Assembly (NCBI RefSeq): GCF_022669055.1
Contig: NZ_JAJMLW010000004.1
Coordinates: 124,001 to 188,000, forward strand
DNA: 64,000 nt
Direction of reading: 5' to 3'
From: Adlercreutzia faecimuris
Lineage (GTDB): Bacteria; Actinomycetota; Coriobacteriia; Coriobacteriales; Eggerthellaceae
Shown here: piece after piece, positions 49,638 through 58,055 of the stretch
How positions within the stretch are numbered: position 1 is the first letter of the stretch
Layout of the letters: every line of letters starts with the position of its first letter
Program-made: the position numbers and the translations under genes
Notes under the pieces: model-generated
Told to the model about the DNA's origin: nothing
Database searches by the model: none
The model's input: the letters and a program-made list of their open reading frames with translations, nothing else

Positions 49638-50645
49638 CTAGCGCACCTTGATGAAGGCCATGGCCACCAGGGCCACGAGCGCCAGAGGCACGCACAGCAC
49701 CAGCGACGCCATGAGCCAGCCCATGTCCATCATCATGGCGCCGAACAGGGGCGACCCGATGGTGGGCGCCAGGTTCTGCGAGATCTGCATGACCGACATG
49801 CCCATGGCCACGGCCAGCGCCCCGCCGCCGCGCTTATCCATGATCTCGGGCGTCATAGGGCGGGTGCCCGACGCCACCAGGCCGCCCATGCAGCCGAAGA
49901 CGATCACCGACACCCACACGAGCGCGATGCTGCCCATGAAGGCGATGGCCAGCGTGGCCGCGCACAGGCCGAACGCCACCATCACGAAGGGCTTGCGGTG
50001 CCCCAGCCGGTCGTAGAGGATGCCCATGATGGGCATGATGACGATGGTGAGGATGGGCATGATGGACGTGATCTGGCCCGCCGCCGCGTTGGTGAGGCCC
50101 ATGCCGTTCTGCAGGTACATGGGGTAGTAGCTCATGAACACGCCGTTGCAGATGAAGTTGAAGCAGAAGAACGCGATGCAGAGTAGCCAGATCTCCTTGT
50201 TCTTGAGGTAGCCCAGGCCGCGCATGAAGAAGCCCTTCTGCGCCTCGACGCTCTGCTCGGCCGTCTCGGCGGCCGACTGGGCCGGGGCGCGGAACAGGGC
50301 CAGTACCAGCACGAACACCACGACGGCGCAGATGACGCACATCCACCAGGCGCCGCGCCAGCCGAAGGCGTCGGCCACGGGCGGCACGATGAGCATCGAC
50401 ACGGTGGAGCCCAGCGGCATCCAGGTGCACCAGATGGCCAGCGGCAGCGCGCGGCTGCCCTCGGGGAACCACATGGACAGGGCCGTGGGCGCCGCCACGC
50501 CGATGAAGGCGATGCCGCAGCCCTTGATGGCGCGGCTGAGGAACAGCAGCGCGACGGAGTCGGTCATGGCGCCGATGAGCGAGCCTACGCCGATGCAGGC
50601 CACCGACACCAGGATGGCCGTCTTCTCGCCCATCTTGCCGCACAT
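49638..50645 (-). pseudogene. MFS transporter, N-terminally truncated
   Basis: The readable protein from the ATG at 50645 (336 residues) begins MCGKMGEKTAILVSVACIG, which is the cytoplasmic loop between the second and third helices of a 12-helix major facilitator (motif A region G-x-x-x-D/E-K-x-x). Ten helices follow, including FICNGVFMSYYPMYLQNG and a second motif-A-like loop DRLGHRKPFVM. The first two helices (about 60 residues) are missing: upstream the frame is Gly/Ala/Pro-rich noise, with no ribosome site. An intact N-terminus is not found in another frame nearby. A 165-bp inverted-repeat element lies 134 bases upstream of the break. Original substrate unknown (the set of C-terminal helices resembles oxalate/formate-type carriers only loosely). 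Confidence 0.75.
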
Positions 50646-50778
50646 CCTTCGACCCCCTACCGCCGCGCCGCCGGCCCCGGGCGCTCCCGCTGCCCCCGGC
50701 GCGCCCAAGCCCCCGGTCGCGCAGCCGGCGGCTGCGCGGGGCGTTCTGCGGCGCTCGCGGACACTTTTCACGTCTCCG

Positions 50779-50943
50779 ATGGCAAGATAGCGAGGTTTGG
50801 CATACTGCGGAGACGCCGCAGGCGGCGTTTTAGCATCAAGCATCGCCTGCGACTCGCTAAAACCCCAGGTCGCCACAAGGCGAGGTCTGCGAAGGCCTCG
50901 CCTTTTCGTCTTGAGAGTATGCCAAACCTCGCTATCTTGCCAT
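50779..50943. mobile_element. 165-bp element with perfect 28-bp terminal inverted repeats (MITE-like)
   Basis: The ends (50779-50806 and 50916-50943) are perfect inverted copies; core GGCAAGATAGCGAGGTTTGG. The 109-base interior folds into three further stems: ACGCCG/CGGCGT (50813-50828), GTTTTAGC/GCTAAAAC (50827-50834, 50856-50863) and AAGGCGAGG/CCTCGCCTT (50877-50885, 50896-50904), the last followed by TTTT. It has no gene. The element could be a miniature inverted-repeat transposable element or a structured RNA. A two-base AT flanks both ends but is part of the palindrome, so a target duplication cannot be claimed. Confidence 0.75.
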
Positions 50944-51021
50944 GCGAGCGCGCTCGGCTGTCCGCGCCCCAGGCCTTCGGCCGGGGCGCCTTTGCTTCTG
51001 CCGGCGGGCGGGGGCGGCGGC

Positions 51022-51030
51022 TGGTATGCT
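51022..51030 (+). promoter_or_regulatory. Extended -10 promoter of purH
   Basis: TGG-TATGCT, an extended -10 motif, 42 bases before the purH ATG. Confidence 0.5.
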
Positions 51031-51071
51031 TAGCGGGTAGGGATTCCCGGAAGGAAAGGATGTAAGACCAT

Positions 51072-52640
51072 ATGAGCGATCCTCAAGTTAAGCGCGTGCT
51101 GATGTCGGTGACCGACAAGACCGGCATCGTCGACTTCGCGCGCGCCCTCGTCGACGAGTTCGGCGCGGAGGTCATCTCCACCGGCGGCACCGCGCGCGCC
51201 ATCGCCGAGGCGGGCGTGCCCGTCACCCCCATCGACGACGTGACCCAGTTCCCCGAGATGATGGACGGCCGCGTGAAGACGCTGCACCCCAAGGTGCACG
51301 GCGGCCTGCTCGCCAAGCGCGACAACCCCGACCACATGGCCCAGGCGGCCGAGCACGGCATCGAGATGATCGACATGGTGGTCGTGAACCTCTACGCCTT
51401 CGAGAAGACGGTCGAGTCGGGCGCCGACTTCGGCACCTGCATCGAGAACATCGACATCGGCGGGCCCTCCATGCTGCGCTCCGCCGCCAAGAACTTCGAG
51501 TCGGTGGCCGTGGTGACCGAGCCGGCCAGCTACGACGCCATCCTCGACGAGATGCGCGCCAACGGCGGCGCCACCACGCGCGACACCCGCGCGAAGCTCG
51601 CGCTCAAGGTGTTCCAGACCACCGCGGCCTACGACGGCGCCATCGCCGCCTGGATGGGCACCCAGCTCGACGGCGCGGCGCAGTTCCCCGACGAGCTTTC
51701 CGTGCGCCTGACCAAGCGCCAGGACCTGCGCTATGGCGAGAACCCGCACCAGAGCGCCGCCTTCTACGCGCGCGACGACTACCAGGGCGCCGAGCACTCG
51801 CTCGCCCACGCCACCCAGCACCAGGGCAAGGAGCTGTCCTACAACAACTACCTCGACCTCGATGCGGCGTGGAGCGCCGTGCGCGAGTACGAGGGGCCGG
51901 CCTGCGTCATCGTCAAGCACCTCACGCCCTGCGGCGTGTGCGAGGACGCCGACGTCACCACCGCCTACAAGCGCGCCCACGAGTGCGACCCGGTGAGCGC
52001 CTACGGCGGCGTCATGGCGTTCAACCGCCCCGTCACCTCCGACACCGTGGTGGCCATCTTCGACAACAAGCAGTTCGTCGAGGCCATCATCGCGCCGGAG
52101 TTCTCCGGCGACGCGCTGGAGATGTACAAGGCGAAGAAGAACGCGCGCCTGCTGTCCACGGGCGGCGTCAACCCGGCCGGCGGCGAGGTGGAGTTCCGCT
52201 CCGTCGAGGGCGGCCTTCTGTGCCAGGACTCCGACGCGGTGGCCGAGGACGTGGCCTCCTTCACGTGCCCGACGGCTCGCAAGCCCACCGACGAGGAGAT
52301 GGCCGAGCTCGTCTTCGCGTGGAAGGCGTGCAAGTCGGTGAAGTCCAACGCCATCCTCATCGCCAAGGACCACGCGTCGGTGGGCGCCGGCGGCGGCCAG
52401 CCCAACCGCGTGAACTCCGCGCGCATCGCCGTGGAGCAGGCCGGCGAGAAGGCCCGCGGCGCCGTGGCGGCGTCGGATGCGTTCTTCCCGTTCCGCGACG
52501 GCTTCGACGTGCTGGCCCAGGCCGGCGTGACCGCCATCATCCAGCCCGGCGGCTCCATCCGCGATGACGAGGTGGTCGCCGCGGCCGACGAGCAGGGCGT
52601 GGCCATGGTGTTCACCGGCCATCGCCACTTCCGCCACTAG
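51072..52640 (+). CDS. purH: Bifunctional AICAR transformylase/IMP cyclohydrolase
   Basis: A 522-residue enzyme for the last two purine steps. The N-terminal cyclohydrolase (MGS-like) domain runs to about 195 (VISTGGTARAIAEAGVPVTP, MDGRVKTLHPKVHGGLLA). The transformylase follows (RYGENPHQSAAFY, CVIVKHLTPCGVC with the catalytic Lys-His, and NAILIAKDHASVGAGGGQPN). ATG 51072 has AGGAAAGGA 11 bases upstream. It is separated from purFMN by the XdhC gene and the broken transporter. Confidence 0.97.
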   Translation: MSDPQVKRVLMSVTDKTGIVDFARALVDEFGAEVISTGGTARAIAEAGVPVTPIDDVTQFPEMMDGRVKTLHPKVHGGLLAKRDNPDHMAQAAEHGIEMIDMVVVNLYAFEKTVESGADFGTCIENIDIGGPSMLRSAAKNFESVAVVTEPASYDAILDEMRANGGATTRDTRAKLALKVFQTTAAYDGAIAAWMGTQLDGAAQFPDELSVRLTKRQDLRYGENPHQSAAFYARDDYQGAEHSLAHATQHQGKELSYNNYLDLDAAWSAVREYEGPACVIVKHLTPCGVCEDADVTTAYKRAHECDPVSAYGGVMAFNRPVTSDTVVAIFDNKQFVEAIIAPEFSGDALEMYKAKKNARLLSTGGVNPAGGEVEFRSVEGGLLCQDSDAVAEDVASFTCPTARKPTDEEMAELVFAWKACKSVKSNAILIAKDHASVGAGGGQPNRVNSARIAVEQAGEKARGAVAASDAFFPFRDGFDVLAQAGVTAIIQPGGSIRDDEVVAAADEQGVAMVFTGHRHFRH

Positions 52641-52664
52641 ACGCGCAGCGCGCAGCCCGCGACC

Positions 52665-52700
52665 GAAGCGCCCCGCCCCAGCCGGCGGGGCGCTTCGCGT
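52665..52700 (+). terminator. purH terminator
   Basis: GAAGCGCCCCGCC (52665-52677) pairs perfectly with GGCGGGGCGCTTC (52684-52696). Confidence 0.75.
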
Positions 52701-52787
52701 TGGGGGAGGGCGATCGCGCGCAGCAACAAGCGGGCAACGGCGGCCGGAAAAGGCAGTGGTGGTTTCGCGAATAAGTTAGGCGCGGGG

Positions 52788-52793
52788 TATACT
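52788..52793 (+). promoter_or_regulatory. -10 box (TATACT) of the ATP-grasp/flippase operon
   Basis: TATACT 55 bases before the ATG at 52848; no clear -35 box. Confidence 0.45.
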
Positions 52794-52847
52794 TATGCGC
52801 GTCGGCCGCCCGCGGGGCGGGTGTCTAGCCTGAAAAGAGTTGCGCCC

Positions 52848-54017
52848 ATGATCATCCTCGACGCGCCCTACGCCTCTGGCCCCCTCGTGCAGTGGCTCGC
52901 GCAGTCGCAGCACCCGGTGCTCGCCAACGACTTCTCCCGGGCGCTCTCTGCCGACGCCGACGCGCCCCTCAACCTGGTGGGCGACGCCGAGGCCGTCCGC
53001 CGCCTCGACGCCGGCGAGCGCGTCTACACCAACTCCGAGAACGCGCTGGCCTGGATCCTCGAGCACTGCTCCAACGCTACGCTCACCGGCGCCATCCGCC
53101 TGTTCAAGGACAAGGCGGCCCTGCGCGAGAAGCTGGCGCCCCTCAACCCGGGGCTGTTCTTCGCCACCCTCGACCGCCGCGAGCTCGAGGCCGTCAACGT
53201 GGACGACCTGCCGCTGCCGGTGGTGCTCAAGCCGGCGGTGGGCTTCTGCTCGATGGGTGTCTACGTCATCGAGGAGCGCGACGACTGGGCGGATGCCGTG
53301 GCCGACATCGCCCGGCACGAGGACGAGTGGCATGCGCGCTACCCCGACAGCGTCGTCGGCGCCGATGCCTACCTCGTCGAGGGCTACCTCGAGGGCACCG
53401 AGTACGCGCTCGACGCCTACTTCGACGAGGACGGCCGCGCCCACGTGCTCAACGTCCTGCGCCACGACTTCGCCGGGCCGGAGGACACCTCCGACCGGAT
53501 GTACCTCACCGACGCGGCCATCGTCGCCGAGATGGCGCCGCGCCTCACCGCGTGGCTCGACCAGGTGAACGACCTGGTGGGCGCCCGGTCCATCCCCGTC
53601 CACGTGGAGCTGCGCGTCGACGGCGACGCCATCGCCCCCATCGAGTTCAACCCCCTGCGCTTCGCGGGGCTCGGCGGCACCGACGTGGCCTACTACGGCG
53701 TGGGCCTGCGCACCTACCAAGCGTTCCTGGAGGACGAGCCCGTCGACCTGGCCGCGCTCTACGGCGCCCGCCCCCACGACGTGTTCTCCATGTCGCTGCT
53801 CAACCCGGCGCCCGACGCCGATCTGACGCGTCCCTTCGACTACGACGCCCTGGCCGCGCGCTTCACCGACGTGCTGGCGCTCGTGCCCTTCGACGCGGAC
53901 GCGGTGGGCTCCTACGGGTTCCTCTTCCTGCGCACCGACGACGCCACGGCGGCCGAGCGCGACTGGCTGCTCCACGCCGACCTGGAGGCCTTCGCCGGCG
54001 AGGGGGAGGCCCGATGA
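52848..54017 (+). CDS. ATP-grasp domain protein
   Basis: A 389-residue protein of the ATP-grasp fold, which joins a carboxylate to an amine or thiol through an acyl phosphate. Seen are LFKDKAALREKL (about 85-96), the ATP-binding lysine in LPLPVVLKPAVGFCSMGVYV (about 123-142), AYLVEGYLEGTEYALDAYFD and the metal-binding IPVHVELRVDG...IEFNPLRFAGLG end. Partner amino acid or peptide is not evident. ATG 52848 has only AAAGAG as ribosome site. It overlaps by four bases the membrane protein that follows, so they probably act together. Confidence 0.82.
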   Translation: MIILDAPYASGPLVQWLAQSQHPVLANDFSRALSADADAPLNLVGDAEAVRRLDAGERVYTNSENALAWILEHCSNATLTGAIRLFKDKAALREKLAPLNPGLFFATLDRRELEAVNVDDLPLPVVLKPAVGFCSMGVYVIEERDDWADAVADIARHEDEWHARYPDSVVGADAYLVEGYLEGTEYALDAYFDEDGRAHVLNVLRHDFAGPEDTSDRMYLTDAAIVAEMAPRLTAWLDQVNDLVGARSIPVHVELRVDGDAIAPIEFNPLRFAGLGGTDVAYYGVGLRTYQAFLEDEPVDLAALYGARPHDVFSMSLLNPAPDADLTRPFDYDALAARFTDVLALVPFDADAVGSYGFLFLRTDDATAAERDWLLHADLEAFAGEGEAR

Positions 54018-55297
54018 GCGCCGCCTCGCCCAAGAAGGTCCCCACCCCCGCCGAGCAGAGCGTCAAGGCCAGCTCGCGCGGCAGCCTGAGCAAGATCCTC
54101 GCTGGCGGCGTGCTCGTCATCGTGCTGGCCGTCATCTTCCTGCGCGGCGACCAGCTGGTCGAGCTGGCCGACACGGTGCGCAAGGGCGCGCCCGTCTTCC
54201 TGGTGCTGGCTGTCGTGTCGCAGCTGGCCAAGTACTTCTCGCAGGGCTGGGCCTACATCTACTGCTTCCACGCCGTGAGCGAGGACTTCAGGTTCCGCGA
54301 GTCCATCAAGCTCGTCTTCGGCACCTTCTTCATGAACACCGTGGCCCCCTCGCTCAACCTGGCGGGCATGACGCTGGTGGTGGACGACGCCGCCAAGCGC
54401 GGCATTCCCGCGGGGCGTGCCACCAGCGCGGCGCTGCTCATGCAGGTCACCATCGACACGGGCTTCGTGGTCATCATGCTCATCGGGTTCGGCCTGCTCA
54501 GCCTGACCGTGGGCCTGCAGCCGGGCTGGCTTCTGGTGGGGCTTCTGGCCGTGCTGCTGGTGAGCGTGCTGGTGACGGTGATGATCGTGGGCGGCAAGCG
54601 TCCCGAGCTGGTCATCCGCGTGCTGACGCCCATCGAGCGTTTGGTCGACCGCATCCTGCGCAAGTTCAAGAAGGGCCCCATCGACGGCTGGGCCGACCGC
54701 ACCGTGCGGTCGTTCTCCGAGGCGTCGGGGCTCATCGTGCAGAACCCCAAGAAGACGGCCGCCGCCTTCGGGTTCTCCATCCTGGCCAGCACCTTCGAGC
54801 TGGGCTGCTTCGCCCTGACCGGCGTGGCCTTCGGCGTGCAGGCCATCGAGCCCCTCGTCTGCGGCTACGTGGTGGCCACCCTGTTCGCCATGATCTCGTT
54901 CACGCCCCAGGGCGTCGGCGTGGTGGAGGCGGCGGTGCTGGTGGCGTTCACCCTGTTCGGCATCAGCCAGGCCACGGGTATCGCGGTCATCATGGTGTAC
55001 CGCGGCATCGTCTTCTGGCTGCCGTTCCTCGTCGGCGCCATCCTCATCCAGCGCACCAAGGCGTTCAAGGCCAAGGGCGTGGCCTACAAGAAGCCCTCGC
55101 CCGCCCAGGAGCGCGCCGCCCAGGCGGATGCGCTCGAGAGCGCGGAGGCGAGCGGCGCTGCGGACGGGAAGCCCGCGAAGCCTTCGCCGGCGGCCGGGCC
55201 GCGTGCGGACGATGCCGTGGGCGCCGATGCGGAGGGTGCCCCTCCTGCGGATGACGCGGCGGCCGCGCCGCCGCCCGAGGGGGAGGTCGCGCGATAG
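54014..55297 (+). CDS. Flippase-like membrane protein (lysylphosphatidylglycerol synthase TM/UPF0104 family)
   Basis: A 427-residue integral membrane protein of the PF03706-type family (as judged by layout). About eight helices run from residue 25 to 345, with the family features FFMNTVAPSLNLAG (about 103-116) and SFTPQGVGVVEAAVLVAF (about 295-312). The last 70 residues are a cytoplasmic Ala/Pro/Asp-rich tail. Relatives flip or transfer amino acids to membrane lipids. Coupling to an ATP-grasp gene (ATGA overlap, GGGGGAGG ribosome site) hints at synthesis and export of a modified lipid or peptide; that is inference. Confidence 0.83.
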   Translation: MSAASPKKVPTPAEQSVKASSRGSLSKILAGGVLVIVLAVIFLRGDQLVELADTVRKGAPVFLVLAVVSQLAKYFSQGWAYIYCFHAVSEDFRFRESIKLVFGTFFMNTVAPSLNLAGMTLVVDDAAKRGIPAGRATSAALLMQVTIDTGFVVIMLIGFGLLSLTVGLQPGWLLVGLLAVLLVSVLVTVMIVGGKRPELVIRVLTPIERLVDRILRKFKKGPIDGWADRTVRSFSEASGLIVQNPKKTAAAFGFSILASTFELGCFALTGVAFGVQAIEPLVCGYVVATLFAMISFTPQGVGVVEAAVLVAFTLFGISQATGIAVIMVYRGIVFWLPFLVGAILIQRTKAFKAKGVAYKKPSPAQERAAQADALESAEASGAADGKPAKPSPAAGPRADDAVGADAEGAPPADDAAAAPPPEGEVAR

Positions 55298-55309
55298 CCT
55301 GTCAAGCCG

Positions 55310-55340
55310 AAGGGCCCGCCGTCGACGGCGGGCCCTTTTC
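55310..55340. terminator. Strong terminator between convergent flippase and methyltransferase genes
   Basis: AAGGGCCCGCC (55310-55320) pairs with GGCGGGCCCTT (55327-55337), loop GTCGAC, then TTC. Confidence 0.87.
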
Positions 55341-55358
55341 GTGCGCAGCCGGATGCCC

Positions 55359-56237
55359 CTAGGCCTCCCAGGCGAGGAACGCCCAGGTGGTGACGCGGGG
55401 GTCGCGCAGGTGCCAGGCGCCCTCGGGCACGCCCTTCTTGTCGGGCAGCCCGGCGCGCTCGTTGGGGACGAGCTGGTCGTCGAGCCACGCGTCCATGCGC
55501 GCGATGGCGGCCTCGAGTCGGGCCGGCGCGACGGGGCCGGCGGCGTGGCGCACCATGGCGGCGTAGTCGTCGCGGGCCGCCTCCGGCGTGGCGTAGGTGA
55601 CGTCGCGCTCGCTGGCGATGTAGGCCACCTCGGGGCGCAGCCCGTGGTAGACGAGGATGTTGAAGGCGAACTGGAAGTCCTCGCCCGCCTGGCGGGGCAG
55701 GCCCGCGGCCCGCAGCGCCCGGCCGTCCACCCGTGGCGAGTCGTCGGCGGTGAGCGTCACGCAGACGCGCCGGCGCGCCACGGCGGTGAGCTTGAGCAGC
55801 GAGTCCTCCAGGTCGCTCGTGGCGATGGAGCGCGACGCCACGCACACGTCGCGGCTGCCCGGCGCCACGCCGTGGGCGGCCCAGTCGTCCTCCCAGCTCA
55901 TCTGCACGGCCTCGATGCCGGCGATGCCCTGCTCGGCGGCGAGGCCTTCCATGACGTCGAGCATGCCGGCCGAGAAGTCGGCCGCGAGCACCGGGTGCCC
56001 GGCGGAGGCCAGGGGCAGCGCGAGCGCGCCCGTGCCGCAGCCCATGTCGAGGACGGACTCGCCGGGGCGCACGGCCGCCAGCTCCAGGAAGCGCGTCACG
56101 TAGGGGCTCGGGGCGTCCTTGGTCGCGAAGGTCTTGGAGCGCTCGTCCCAGAACGCCGCGTCGTCGGGCGCGCGCCGGGTGCGCTGGCGCTCCTTCCAGG
56201 CGTCGTTCCAGGAGGAGGAGAAGGCGTCGGCGGTCAT
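55359..56237 (-). CDS. Class I SAM-dependent methyltransferase
   Basis: A 292-residue protein with a Rossmann-like methyltransferase domain. Motif I is VLDMGCGTGALALPLA (about 63-78), followed by ADFSAGMLDVMEG (motif II). An N-terminal helical lead (WNDAWKERQRTRRAPDDAAF, about 10-29) and the C-terminal WHLRDPRVTTWAFLAWEA are family features of methyltransferases often annotated near cobalamin or metal genes in anaerobes, but none is nearby. AAGGAGG lies five bases before the ATG. TATACT (56332 to 56327, minus strand) may be the -10 box. Substrate unknown. Confidence 0.85.
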   Translation of the reverse strand: MTADAFSSSWNDAWKERQRTRRAPDDAAFWDERSKTFATKDAPSPYVTRFLELAAVRPGESVLDMGCGTGALALPLASAGHPVLAADFSAGMLDVMEGLAAEQGIAGIEAVQMSWEDDWAAHGVAPGSRDVCVASRSIATSDLEDSLLKLTAVARRRVCVTLTADDSPRVDGRALRAAGLPRQAGEDFQFAFNILVYHGLRPEVAYIASERDVTYATPEAARDDYAAMVRHAAGPVAPARLEAAIARMDAWLDDQLVPNERAGLPDKKGVPEGAWHLRDPRVTTWAFLAWEA

Positions 56238-56448
56238 GGGGCCTCCTTCGGGCGAGGGCGTCGTCCCGCCGCCCGGCGCGCGGCCTTCCGCGATCCGGCG
56301 GCGGGGGAGGGGTATATTCTCGGTTCAGTATAACCCGAATTGCGCCAGAGGAGCGGATGCGGCCAGGTTCGCGTGACGGGTGGTTCCGGCTACGGCCCGG
56401 TTCGCGTGCCAGGCTGCCCTGGTCGCGGCCCGGCGGGGCGGTGGATAC

Positions 56449-56500
56449 GCGACATCTCGCCTTTTTGTCCAGAATCTTGGACAAAAAGGCGAGATGTCGC
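56449..56500. repeat. Perfect palindrome with 23-bp arms and 6-base loop, copy B
   Basis: Arms 56449-56471 and 56478-56500 are perfect inverted copies (core TGGACAAAAAGGCGAGATGT), loop GAATCT. Same geometry and related sequence as 35347-35404. Confidence 0.87.
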
Positions 56501-56505
56501 ATGGG

Positions 56506-56671
56506 CGTGGACAAAAAACGGCGATCTCGCAGCCTTGCGCGTCCCTTTGGAAGAAGGAGCGCGCGCATGCTTCGGGAATCTCCTGGTGAGAATTATTCTT
56601 CAGTTGAATAATCGAGGCGTCCGCCGCCAAACGGCGCGATTTCGCTGCGAGATCGCCGTTTTTTGTCCACG
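56506..56671. repeat. 166-bp inverted-repeat element, copy B
   Basis: Perfect 28-bp inverted ends (56506-56533 and 56644-56671), core GTGGACAAAAAACGGCGATC, identical over 25-27 bases to the ends of 35200-35344. The 110-base interior has a central ATTATTC/GAATAAT hairpin (about 56591-56611). No gene. Lies 45 bases before the tRNA-Pro -35 box. Confidence 0.85.
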
Positions 56672-56715
56672 GCGCGCGCCACCGGGCTGCTCGCGTGCCG
56701 CCGGCAAGTTCGTCG

Positions 56716-56743
56716 TTGCCAATTCGGGCGGGTGTGGTATCAT
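56716..56743 (+). promoter_or_regulatory. tRNA-Pro promoter
   Basis: TTGCCA (56716-56721), 16 bases, then TATCAT (56738-56743) preceded by TGG as an extended -10; 30 bases before the tRNA. Confidence 0.7.
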
Positions 56744-56773
56744 AGCGTCCGCTGTCGATGCGACGGCGTTTTT

Positions 56774-56850
56774 CGGGATGTGGCTCAGCTTGGTAGAGCG
56801 CTGCGTTCGGGACGCAGAGGCCGCAGGTTCAAATCCTGTCATCCCGACCA
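56774..56850 (+). tRNA. tRNA-Pro (anticodon CGG)
   Basis: A 77-base cloverleaf including encoded CCA. Acceptor stem CGGGATG/CATCCCG, D-arm GGCTCAGCTTGGTAGAGC, anticodon stem CTGCG/CGCAG with loop TTCGGGA (anticodon CGG, G37 as usual for proline), T-arm GCAGG-TTCAAAT-CCTGT. It reads CCG codons, very common in this GC-rich sequence. Confidence 0.97.
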
Positions 56851-56858
56851 CTAACTCA

Positions 56859-56890
56859 AGGAGCCGCCCCCGGGCGGCTCCTCTCATTTC
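56859..56890 (+). terminator. tRNA-Pro terminator
   Basis: AGGAGCCGCC (56859-56868) pairs with GGCGGCTCCT (56873-56882), followed by CTCATTT. Confidence 0.82.
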
Positions 56891-57029
56891 CCCACGTCTT
56901 TCGAGCCTGTTGCGGTTTGCTGACGGGTGGGGCGATGGCCCGGCTGCGGGGGAGCGCGGCGCTAGAGTGGGGGAGAGCGGCGCCGCGATTCGGGCGCCGC
57001 GCGACCGCATTCGAGGAAAGGCGCCTGCC

Positions 57030-57293
57030 ATGACCATGGACATCCCCCTGAGCCGCCAGGACGAGCAGCTCGACCGCGCGCATGCCGAAGAGAAGCGCGA
57101 GCATCGCGACGACATCCAGCGTGATGAGCGCTACGCCCACGCCGATGAGGGCTATCACCAGATGAAGGAGGCCAAGGAGGTGCGCGATGCGCGCCTCGGC
57201 CACGAGGAGAAGGCCGAGCGCCGCCAGGCCGATGTGCGCGACGCCGCGCTCACCGAGGAGGCCAACGCCGTCCTCGACCCCCAGAACCAGTAG
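57030..57293 (+). CDS. Small highly charged hypothetical protein (87 residues)
   Basis: An 87-residue protein made of about 45 percent Glu, Asp, Arg, Lys and His, with a predicted continuous helix (EEKREHRDDIQRDERYAHAD, then KEAKEVRDARLGHEEKAERR). No membrane segment or known motif. ATG 57030 has GAGGAAAG ten bases upstream. Codon use fits real genes (third-position G/C), but the function is unknown. Confidence 0.6.
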   Translation: MTMDIPLSRQDEQLDRAHAEEKREHRDDIQRDERYAHADEGYHQMKEAKEVRDARLGHEEKAERRQADVRDAALTEEANAVLDPQNQ

Positions 57294-57463
57294 CGCGGGC
57301 TGGGGCGCAACGCGGTGCGCAGGAGTCGGTGCATCGGCCAGGCGCGCCGCGGCGCCCGCTTTCTCGCCCTGCGCCTGCCCCTGCGCCCCGCCCCTCCGCC
57401 TCGTCGCGGCGTCCGTCTTGCCGTGCGGTATGATGGGCGTCGGATGACGAGGGGGGAGGGCCC

Positions 57464-58024
57464 ATGGATGATCTGCTGACCTTTGAGACGCGGGCCGCGT
57501 TCCGCGAGTGGCTTGCGGAGAACGGCACGTCGAGCGGGGGCGTGTGGCTGCGGTTCGGGAAGGCGGGCGGGCCGGCTACCCTGAAGGCCGCCGAGGCGCT
57601 GGAAGAGGCGCTCTGCTTCGGTTGGATCGACGGCCAGATGCGCAAGATCGACGAGGACTCCTACCGGAAGTACTTCGCCCCGCGCCGCCCGGGCAGCAAG
57701 TGGTCGGACAAGAACAAGGCCCTCGTCGCCGACCTGGAGGCGCGCGGCCTCATGACCGACGCCGGGCGCGCCAAGGTGGACGAGGCCCACCGCAACGGCC
57801 AGTGGGATGCCCCGCGGCCCGCCGCCATCACCGACGACCAGGTGGAGGCCGTGGCCGCCCTGCTGGAGGGCCACGAGCCCGCCTGCGCCAACTTCCGCGC
57901 CATGGCGCCCTCGGCGCGCAAGACCTACGCCCGCGCCTACTTCGACGCCAAGACCGACGCCGGCCGGGCGCGGCGGCTGGCGTGGATGACCGAGCGCCTC
58001 GACCAGAACCTCAAGCCGATGTAG
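57464..58024 (+). CDS. YdeI/OmpD-associated family protein
   Basis: A 186-residue protein of the YdeI-like family. Signatures are LTFETRAAFREWLAENG (5-21), EALCFGWIDGQMRKIDEDSY (about 49-68), the FAPRRPGSKWSDKN loop (about 71-84), and the C-terminal APSARKTYARAYFDAKTDAG with RRLAW. Members are linked to stress resistance and bacteriocin or peptide protection in enterobacteria, but the biochemical role is not settled. GAGGGGGGAGGG precedes the ATG. Confidence 0.85.
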   Translation: MDDLLTFETRAAFREWLAENGTSSGGVWLRFGKAGGPATLKAAEALEEALCFGWIDGQMRKIDEDSYRKYFAPRRPGSKWSDKNKALVADLEARGLMTDAGRAKVDEAHRNGQWDAPRPAAITDDQVEAVAALLEGHEPACANFRAMAPSARKTYARAYFDAKTDAGRARRLAWMTERLDQNLKPM

Positions 58025-58055
58025 ACGCGACCCCTCGTCGGTGAGGGGCCGCGCC

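Larger units (their letters stand above)
56238..56773. other. Spacer with palindromic composite and tRNA promoter
   Basis: No protein gene seen. It holds the minus-strand methyltransferase promoter, a second copy of the palindromic composite (56449-56671) and the tRNA promoter (56716-56743). Short open frames here read through the palindromes. Confidence 0.75.

Noticed and set aside
50646-50876. N-terminal extension of the MFS frame
   Set aside because: Gly/Ala/Pro-rich noise without membrane helices, ending inside the 165-bp inverted-repeat element.
56506-56671. Homology between this element and the one at 50779
   Set aside because: Sizes nearly agree, but arm sequences share no run beyond chance, so I treat them as separate families.
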